The position numbers were made by a program, and so were the translations under genes. DNA of 64,000 bases. Source: Periplaneta americana. Its lineage: Eukaryota > Arthropoda > Insecta > Blattodea > Blattidae. Location: contig NC_091123.1 of the NCBI RefSeq assembly GCF_040183065.1, forward strand, positions 8,873,001 through 8,937,000. The letters are read 5' to 3'. This document shows, piece by piece, positions 56,401 to 64,000 of the stretch (its first letter is position 1; each line of letters starts with the position of its first letter). Below the pieces are notes generated by a model that was given only the letters and a program-made list of their open reading frames with translations, was not told the origin of the DNA and searched no databases.

Positions 56401-59115
56401 TTGTATTAGCTGAAAAACATTTAATTACACTTATCACAAACTTCGTCAGCATACGAGTAGTAGACTACAAGGCAGATTATTTACATTAAATTTACTTCAA
56501 AACAATAAATTTAGTCACTTTCGTTCGTTACTATAAAGATTAACATAAGAACAAGAGAAAGGCAAGGAGAAGAAGTGGAATGTAAGAAGAATAAGGAGAA
56601 GATAAGGACAAGGGGAATGTATGACAATAAGGGGAACATAAGGATAACAACGGGAATGCAAGGAGAACAAAAGACATAATAATAACAAAGAGAATACTAG
56701 AGAACAAGGAATATACATGAGAACAAGATGAATACGAGAACAAGGAAAATGCAAGGCGAAAAGGGGGAATACAAAGAGAACAAGGAGAAAGCGAGGAGTA
56801 GAAAATAAATACAAGGAAAATAAGGGAAACAGACGGAGAACAACGGGAGAGAGACGACGATCAAGGGAACACACGGAGAATACAAAGCTCATAAGGAGAA
56901 TAGAAGAAGAACAAGGAAACAGAAATAGAACAATGAAAATACAAAGAGATCAAGGGGAATATAAGGGAAACAAAGGAAATACAAAAAACTAAGAGAAGGC
57001 AAGGAGATGAAGACAATTAGAAGGAGTACAAGGGAACTAAGAGAACAATGGGAATACAAAGGGAACAAGAGGAATACAAGAAAAACAAAGGGAACACAAA
57101 AAGAACAAGGAAGAGACAAGGAGAATACAAGAAGACCGAGGGGAAGAGAAGGAGAACAAGGGAACACAAAGAGAACAATGGGAATATAAGGATAACAAGG
57201 AGAAGACAAGGACAACAAGGAGAATATAAGGAAAACAAGGGGAACATAAGCAGAACAAGGGAACAAGGAGAACAAGGGGAATGAGAACAAGGGAACTCAA
57301 AGAGAACAAGGAGAAGACAAGCAGAACAAGAGAGAGGATTGCACATTTACGTGACGGTCAATTCGAATTCGAAAGTTAGCTTTTCATACCTAATGGGGAG
57401 AAAGACGCAATTCTGCGCCAGAAGTGAATGACTTGATTGTCGTGACTTAATGTTAATTGAATCATCTTAATGCTCAGTATTCCTTGCAGGTCACGGCGTG
57501 TTCATGCGGCCTCGACCGGTGAAGCTGGCGTGGACGGACCGTCGCCAGCAGTCCCTGCAGCAGGAAGGTCCGGGGGTCGGCGACCCCCAGGTGGAGGTGG
57601 TGGCCAAGCGATGCACGGGACAGCCCAGACCCGTCACGGCCAAACCGCACCGCCCGGCGGCAGGCAACCTGCCCGCCATCGGAGGCGAGAAGGACACCAT
57701 CCTGTACACGAGACAGCAGCTGGCGGAGAGGCTGCGCCGGGCGTGGAGGGAGCGCGAGCAGAGCCGGCCAAACCTGGACATCTTCCTGGCCCAGAACAGC
57801 GTGGAGCCCGACACCAAGAGCTGCCTGGACTCACCCACCGACCCGTCGCCGGAGCAGGACCTCCCGTCGCCTGCCCCTCTGCTGTACTCGTCGACGGCTG
57901 TGGGAGTGTCCAAGAACCTGCCGCTGCAGCGAGGCGTAGTCACGTCGTCAGCGAAGAGCAAGGACCTCAAAGATGCCGCCGTGATTGGTGATACTGGCGA
58001 TCAGTTTGCCAGCAGGAGTGCTCAAAGCAATGCTAGGCAGTTCCCGAAGCAAGAGCACTCTAGCGGAGCTTCTGGGAAACCAAAACTCAGCGCAGAAGAA
58101 GGAAGTGCTATCATAAAAGACCCTGAACAAATCCTGATTCCAGGAAACAAGCTGAATTTGAACTTCAGTGTGTTTCCCAAATCGAGTGCTACAGTGACGT
58201 CGTGGTCACCATCAGATGCCGTCAGTAATAGTCAAGATACGACTTTCCAGTGTCTGGCAACCCAGCCTGAAGAGAAGAAAATCTGTGACGTTACCAAGAA
58301 GGAAACTCCGTCACCGTCCAAAGAACCCGTCGACATAGAGAAAGCTTTGGATGCACCAAGCACCAAGACGAAGATCGTGGTGGATGTTTCGCCCCGCAAG
58401 AAAGAGCCCCTCCCAGCAGACACCGCAAAGCCTGAGAAAGAAGTGGAGGTGCAGGAAGAGGCGAAGGACCCTAAAAGCGTTGTCCGGGGCAGCAACAAGC
58501 CCAGCACCAGCGAGGTGATGACGGCAACAATGCGGCGAGTGAACTTCCGCAACAGCGCCAACAACAAGGCCTTCTCCGGGAGTCTCACCTCCGAGGGCAA
58601 CGCTCCGCAGGGGGCCTCCGCCCCGGCCAGCAGGGTTCTGTCGGCGCCCGCCCACAGAAGCGCGCCCACCCCCACGAAGAGCATCCTGGTGCAGCGGGGG
58701 CGCCGCAGCGTGGACGTGTCCTCCGACTCGCAGGACGGCGAAGAGGAGGGCGTGTGCCCCCCGAGGGGCGTGCGGTCCGCGCCCGCCAGGCGGCGCCTCA
58801 AGTCAGGGGCGCGGCGCAGGGGTCGGGGCCGGGGGGAGGAGTCCTCGGGGGAGGAGGCGGAGGGCGAGGCCAAGCCGAGGGAGAAGGCCCCCACGCACCG
58901 CTCGGGGAGACGCGGCCTGGCCCGCGGCGCCGAGATCGTGACCATGGTGTCCCTGATGAGCGACGGCAGCGACGTGGACGCTGATGGGTTCCTGCAGCCG
59001 GCGGCCGGGCCCGGCGGCGCGCCCTGGCTGGAGGAGCGAGCCCAGAAGGAGACGCCTGCCGCCCAGACGCCGCCCACGCAGCGCGTCGTGTGCCTGAGGA
59101 AGACGCCCAAGTCGG
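53764..59115 (+). CDS. Unrecognised gene, two in-phase coding exons (partial)
   Basis: Exons 53764-53983 and 57490-59115 join in phase 1 (tccg|gtatgt ... cttgcag|GTCAC) and leave in phase 1 at gtcgg|gtaagc, giving 614 residues if translation starts at the ATG at 53767. That ATG lies three bases after an acceptor, so either it is the start behind a 5' UTR exon or the frame enters from upstream. The protein is basic and rich in Ser, Pro, Arg and Gln. Residues 1-72 contain SVKRRSGG and RRPLRKQQS. A block VFMRPRPVKLAWTDRRQQSL (76-95) and a helix YTRQQLAERLRRAWRERE followed by NLDIFLAQ (about 144-173) look like conserved elements. The rest looks disordered, with acidic Ser clusters (SSDSQDGEEEG, EESSGEEAEGEA). 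I do not recognise the family. GC content is far above the surroundings. Confidence 0.8.
54521..55748. repeat. Direct tandem duplication, 639-bp period
   Basis: Positions 54521-55159 recur from 55160 to about 55748 with few changes. Blocks include agacgtttaacat, ccactgcaatttcacct and tttgcaaaaattaagtaaag, through cgctcttgtaacgtatatta. The second copy lacks about 50 bp around 55500. It is intronic in the unrecognised gene. Confidence 0.95.
56363..56402. repeat. (AAT)n microsatellite
   Basis: About 13 AAT units in the intron before the large exon. Confidence 0.95.
56535..57340. repeat. Purine-rich strand-asymmetric minisatellite, about 800 bp
   Basis: The + strand is almost entirely A/G with periodic C and T (quasi-units such as gagaacaaggggaatacaag). 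The complementary strand is pyrimidine-rich and so lacks stop codons in all frames, which explains the many leucine/serine/phenylalanine-rich minus frames. Those are not genes. Confidence 0.93.
57490..59115 (+). CDS. Unrecognised gene, large coding exon
   Basis: It is open for 542 codons, preceded by a good acceptor (tattccttgcag) and followed by gtcgg|gtaagc. The length of the open frame and the GC contrast make coding very likely. The C-terminal part is Arg/Pro/Gly-rich (RRRLKSGARRRGRGRG). Reading through the donor instead gives a stop at 59157-59159. Confidence 0.88.
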
Positions 59116-59173
59116 GTAAGCTCGACCTGGCCTTGTTAGTTAATTGTTTACTTCTCTGAATTGTTTATTTCAG

Positions 59174-59217
59174 GGGCTAGACACTGCGGCATGTTCCAAT
59201 TCCATGGTGATAAGTAG
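59174..59217 (+). CDS. Candidate terminal mini-exon
   Basis: After a 58-bp intron (59116-59173) with pyrimidine-rich end gtttatttcag, phase 1 is restored and the frame reads GARHCGMFQFHGDK then TAG. The intron is shorter than any other here (the shortest certain one is 81 bp), so this is only a candidate. Confidence 0.3.
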
Positions 59218-59924
59218 ACTTCGGGATTTATGCTCTAAAATTAAATTTTAGGTGCCTAACATAAGCTCAATAAATGTATAAAATAGGCTCTAAAATAAAA
59301 ATGGACTCTAAAAGCCATATATAAAATCATCTTTCATCACGTCTTATTCAAAATTAATAAATATGTTTTATATCTGTTATTATTAGTTCAGGCTTATAAA
59401 AATCTTATACTTCAGAAATTTCTTTAAACAGTAGTGTATTTCCCTAAGGAAATTGTTCCTAAAGTAGTGTGTATTGCGACCCTCGGTGGTGTATAATGAA
59501 CTGAGAGGGTCGCGAAATGATTTACAAAGTAAAACAAAAACACCTTATTCATATTACATTTATTTTGCATTTAGAAACATAAAAATAAAAAACATCTTTC
59601 ACCAGTTATAAAGTAAAAAATAGTTAATTTGATGAGTGTGTCTGTTTTCAGAAAGTATCCTCTCAAATCTGGCCAAAGCATTCGATACACACACAGTGAT
59701 TTCATTTTAAATTCGAGATTTCTCGTTGTTTTTATTGGTAGGCCTAATCACAGACGAGAAACTTAATTGGCAATGAATACGAAGCAGAAAATGTTATAAA
59801 AAATTTAAAAGCTTCTTTTACAAACTCGAGGTATTCTTTTGATGCGAAACTGGTCAATGCTCTCCGAAAAAATCTAGTTTCAACATTCCATCATTTGGTA
59901 CATATTTGCATGAATTTTACCATC

Positions 59925-60240
59925 TACTAAGCCAAACCGGATTCCCATCCCGATGTTGGATCGAATCCTCTCAGTTTAAGACGGCGGTTATTCCGTCGGA
60001 TCCCGGCCACTTAGTCACTCATAACGAGTGCACCTCTGCACATATGTGGACATTGTGCCACTGTCATACGTCTATGACGCAGTACATGAGGATAGGCCAC
60101 TAGAGAGAACCCAAGAGGTGGAAGTTAAACTGAGAGGGTTCGATCCGACATCGGGATGGGAATCCGGTGTGGCTTAGTGGATGGAGCATCAGCACGTAGA
60201 GCTGAAAACCCGGGTTCAAATCCCGGTGCCGGAGAGAATT
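59925..60240. mobile_element. Inverted-repeat element with tRNA-like head
   Basis: About 58 bp at 59926-59984 are the inverted copy of 60126-60183 with about five mismatches (shared gggatgggaatccggt). The right arm runs into a tRNA-like unit at 60163-60233: acceptor tccggtg/tgccgga, D-arm ggcttagtggatggagc, anticodon stem tcagc/gctga, and B box gggttcaaatccc. Loop position 33 is C rather than T, so it is probably a SINE head, not a tRNA gene. Confidence 0.7.
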
Positions 60241-60389
60241 TTTCTCTGTTCCACTGTTCCATCATCATATGATGACGCAGAAATTCTATATTGAAATATC
60301 ATATGTACTTCGGTACATCGTAATATAAATAATATTATTAAGGTTGCTTTTTCATTCTCCCTCGTATAATTGAACAAAGACAGTATTTG

Positions 60390-60660
60390 CTTTTATAAGC
60401 AGAATGCAGGTAAAGGAAATAAATAAGAATAGACATAGAGGAGGAACTGTGGGTAGAAGACAAGGAAAAAAGAAAAGGAAAAAATGGGAAAAAACTTAAT
60501 GAATAATGTGAGAGAAAGACAGAGAAGTGAAATAGGACAGTTGAAGGGATAATAGATGAACGAGATGAGACATGAGAAGCAAGGACAAAAAGGAAAGATA
60601 AAACGTACAGGAAATGAAGGTGAACGGACAAAATTAGAAGAAACGGGAAGGACATAAAGG
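60390..60660. repeat. Second purine-rich tract
   Basis: A/G-rich + strand (gaagacaaggaaaaaagaaa...), less regular than 56535-57340. Long minus frames here are compositional artefacts. Confidence 0.7.
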
Positions 60661-61804
60661 GTAGAAATATGATCTTGGAGATACAAGTGCTTGGAGGAGA
60701 GCCATCTGCAGAACTGTTCGTGCACGATGGCGGATTGGTCCTGCCACAAAGCTTGAAAGGCGTTAAAGAGTTTCGAAACTTGTGATGAAGTACAAATCCT
60801 GGCCGCCCAAAAGTGTAAAATGAACTGAAGTCGGGTGGAACCTCCAAAGTTTTTCTCATTAATGGAATAAGTAGAAGTTGAGCCACAAGTTTGATAGACG
60901 AAGACTGAGCGCCTTGAGGTGCGGCCACCCGGCCGACCGGCTCGTATCTGTCACGAGATGAGAATCAGACAACACATTTCACCGCTTTGTTTATTTCCGT
61001 TTCAATACGAACATGTCCTTCATTCGCGAGTAGAAGCAGCACGTCCAGATGTAGGACATGGAAATAATGGTGAAGAAGGCGGTGAAAACGTTGGAGAAGA
61101 AGATAAACTAACAATGATCAAATAAAGTGGGAAGAAATGGTAATGATGAAGATGATAAAAGTGACAGAAATAATATTGACATTAGTAAAAATTATACATG
61201 AGGCGAATTAAAAGAAGCAGAAATGGTGATGACTGTAATGACGAAGAAGGGATATAAAATTATTTAATGTTTTTGGAAGGTTGAGGAGCACAGCGGATTG
61301 ATTGTTAGTGATTCCTGCTTTAGTTGTTAATAATAATGATGGTGATAATGATGATGATGATGAAAGGTATATAAATAACCTTTAGAGAGTTTATTTGTAT
61401 CAAGAAAGATGAGGAAAACAACAAGGGCAATTGATGATTATCAAGAGATTTTCTGAATTAAAAAAATGTATATCAAGCGATTTAAAGAAATCCCAATAAT
61501 TGTGTGAAACATCTTTACCCGATTTAAAGTAATAAACATACAATATGTTTAACCGAGGAAGTATAAATTTATTAACAATGGAAGAACCGTGTACAAAGTA
61601 CGGGGAAAGACAGACTTCAAAATTAGCTTTACCAAGAGGACGCAGAGACCAGGGGTTTAGGTCTTATGATAAATGTTGTATCCTCATAGACGTTCCTTAG
61701 TTTGCCACATTGGGTGGAGTTGGTTATAAGTGTTGCCAATCTGTCAATTTTAAACATGTATTATGAATACCCATTATTTGCAGGATTTGTCAGTTTTATA
61801 ACAT

Positions 61805-61806
61805 TG

Positions 61807-61857
<51 letters not shown>

Positions 61858-61858
61858 G
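61805..61858. repeat. (ATT)n microsatellite
   Basis: About 18 ATT units. Confidence 0.97.
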
Positions 61859-61933
61859 CATTATAAAATTGTCTTTTTGTATAGTCTTTTTTAAAGATTC
61901 AGTCGGACACAAAGTAGCCATATTATACCCATT

Positions 61934-62140
61934 GCATTTCGAACTGGCGGATCAAGGTCACGTACAAACGCACAAACGTGCAAAACATGCACGAGACACT
62001 GAACTGAACTGTGAACTGAAGCCCTGGTAGTCCCAGCTGTTCCATCTGACTTTAGTTGAGGAGAATAGTCCAGGATTGGAAGTAAGCACATGTGGCAAAT
62101 GCAGTCCATTGCTTGACCTTGATCCGCTAGTTCGAAATGC
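61934..62140. mobile_element. 207-bp MITE-like element with 27-bp terminal inverted repeats
   Basis: gcatttcgaactggcggatc at 61934 and its inverted partner ending 62140 match over 27 bp with one mismatch. No target duplication is obvious and no coding content is seen. Confidence 0.7.
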
Positions 62141-64000
62141 ACTGACAATAGTCACATTTGTTCAGTTGGTCAGTGATTAGATGTTGGCAAACCTGTTAGG
62201 CTTGAATATGAAAGGCAGCCCTTTGATGTGAACAGATCGGGTAGCAGAGGGAATATGTTTTCAATTGCTTTCAGTTTAATGTTCAACCATTAGACTATAT
62301 TCATATTCATATGTCAAACTGAATCAAGAAAGTCTTCTTGGCTAATAATCGTCCATAGAGTTCAATGAAGATTGTATAGTTGGCGCATCTGATAAAAGAG
62401 AACAGCTAATAGCAACACACTACTGCCATCTAACGGAATATTTGTAATGATGAGATGGTACAATAATAGGCTACATTTCCAAGACAGTTCAGTATTTTAG
62501 AAAGTAAATTAATATTTTATTGTATTAGAGTACTTCATTTCTTCTCATCTTTATATACTTTCTTCTGATAGTGTAATAGTCAACTACATCCCACTTGAAT
62601 TTTGATTTTTTCTAGATAAATCAAAACCTCTAGTGAGATTACTGTTGATAAAACCATTACGCTTCTTTGGGCGGTAATATGGAAGGTACTACTACTAATA
62701 ATATTGTTTGTATAGTGGATATTTTTCTTTTAGTTTTAAGATGTTTTATTAAAAGTACCAGGTTTCTTGGACCATTGCTTTTTATAAAAAATATGACTAT
62801 ACAAATTGAAATATAAATAGGTAATATTAAAGAAAATTGATTAACAAGACATAATGGATACCTGTAACATGAGATGTAGTTGCGATTTTTGCCACCATTA
62901 GCTTACCGGTAGCTTTAACGTCGCTTCAATAGCCTCTCGAAAAATATATTGAATTGGAGGTCTTTCTATGTTATTTGTCAATGACAGAGATTGGGACAGA
63001 CAAAGATATCGGTGCACTCTAATGTTAGAGACCACATGGTCTAAAATGGTAAAGTTCATGATGGTGATATACTTTCTTTAATTATGGTTGAAGTTCTGGC
63101 CGTTGCGCAATCAAACAGAATTCTAGTTGGCAATAATCAGAAGATACTCTTTTTTTAAGTACAAGACCTACTAGTTTAATACACGTGGCCAATTACATAA
63201 GATACGGTTTTCAATTGTTCACACATACGTTTCTAATGGCAATGTTAAATCTCTACATAGACTACTATATTTTGAAATCCACACGGTATAAAAGAAAGAA
63301 TGGAGGCACTAAGAGTCTGCTTGCAGTAGATAACAATAGAAGGCAGCACAAGATTTGATATTAGGCTGAAGACAATGCGAACACGTGGTCCTGGTCGATA
63401 TAACGATCTACAGTGTGGGAAATTCTTCAATGAAAAGTGATCAAAATACAGGCCTAGAAGTTGGGGCGTGAGGAAAAGAATCAGCTTTTGTAATGAAGTC
63501 CGACAGAAATCGCTCATACTTTACGAGATTACTAAAGCGGCTGACGAACAAGTTTTATCCGGTTTTCCTTCTCATTATTCCATCCCTGTGCCTCCTAAAG
63601 TTAATTTTTTGTGCGAATGTCGGCCTTGCAGCTGTCTTTCGTGGGTGTCACACTCCTTTTCCATCTGCAAACAGTCGCTTCGTTTTTGTTTCCATTTATC
63701 GTCGCTTAATCAGCTGGAGAAGTTCTGATTGCAGTGACGTGCCAGCAAATATGACTTAGGAGAGATTCAACAGCCAATGATGAAAAAATAAAAATTGTGT
63801 GATGTTCAGATACATCTACCTCAAGAACAGTCTCAGCTAGGTTATATATACGGCTGTTATAACAGGAGTTAAAATATAGATTAAAACTGACTTGATAGTA
63901 ATTCCGTAACAGTAGTTTGCAGAATTATTTTTAAATTTAATCGCAATTATTAGTGTAAATATGCACAATACACTGAAAACATTCATTATGCAGAGTGAAC
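62141..64000. other. Unassigned stretch to window end
   Basis: AT-rich sequence with no recognised repeat copy and no exon that would extend the gene ending at 59115. Open frames at 63468-63759 overlap each other and lack motifs. Confidence 0.4.

Noticed and set aside
56515-57346. Several long leucine/serine/phenylalanine-rich minus-strand open frames
   Set aside because: The minus strand here is almost pure pyrimidine, so stop codons cannot occur. The frames are compositional artefacts of the purine minisatellite.
58232-59110. 292-codon minus-strand frame opposite the large exon
   Set aside because: It is the antisense shadow of the GC-rich + strand exon, which has proper splice borders and phase.
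60163-60233. A tRNA gene
   Set aside because: The cloverleaf is plausible, but loop position 33 is C, the acceptor arm has wobbles, and the left part belongs to an inverted-repeat element. A SINE head is more likely.

Overview
The window is eukaryotic and comes from a large, repeat-rich insect genome. Short in-phase exons with GT/AG borders sit in AT-rich introns full of (AAT)n/(ATT)n arrays, tRNA-derived SINEs, Tc1/mariner-type elements and decayed non-LTR retrotransposons. The LINE and SINE families look like those I associate with blattodeans (cockroaches, Periplaneta-like). The species is an inference; the insect assignment is firmer.

Three genes on the + strand can be supported. (1) 409-9916 holds the last eight coding exons of a FIRRM (C1orf112/FLIP) orthologue, the partner of the AAA ATPase FIGNL1 in removing RAD51 from DNA. 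All seven junctions keep frame, and the N-terminal third lies upstream of the window. (2) 13135-19059 holds a complete four-exon TSEN15, the structural subunit of the tRNA-splicing endonuclease. It has two very short introns, one 5-kb intron packed with transposons, and an acidic C-terminal tail of about 110 residues that the human protein lacks. (3) 53764-59115 holds two in-phase coding exons (220 and 1626 nt) of a gene I do not recognise. It encodes a basic, proline- and serine-rich, mostly disordered protein with one conserved-looking helical block. It either continues beyond the window or ends in a tiny exon at 59174-59217.

Between the second and third genes (19.1-53.7 kb) I find no convincing coding exon. 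The span contains nested mobile elements, several tandem arrays (CATC/CATT 1.2 kb; about 156 bp x4.5; 107 bp x3; about 156 bp x3; 41 bp x~29), one GC- and CpG-rich island at 28.56-29.0 kb that may be a promoter or first exon, and a few islands of unique sequence that may be regulatory.

The first two genes act in separate nuclear processes (homologous recombination; tRNA intron removal) and nothing in the sequence links them. The most interesting structures are a long-inverted-repeat mariner-like element with a SINE nested inside it, a perfect 46-bp inverted repeat bounding 1.07 kb, and a LINE copy with a twin-priming-type inversion. An 800-bp strand-asymmetric purine block lies just upstream of the big exon of the third gene. 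I found no CRISPR array, operon, phage or other bacterial-type system.
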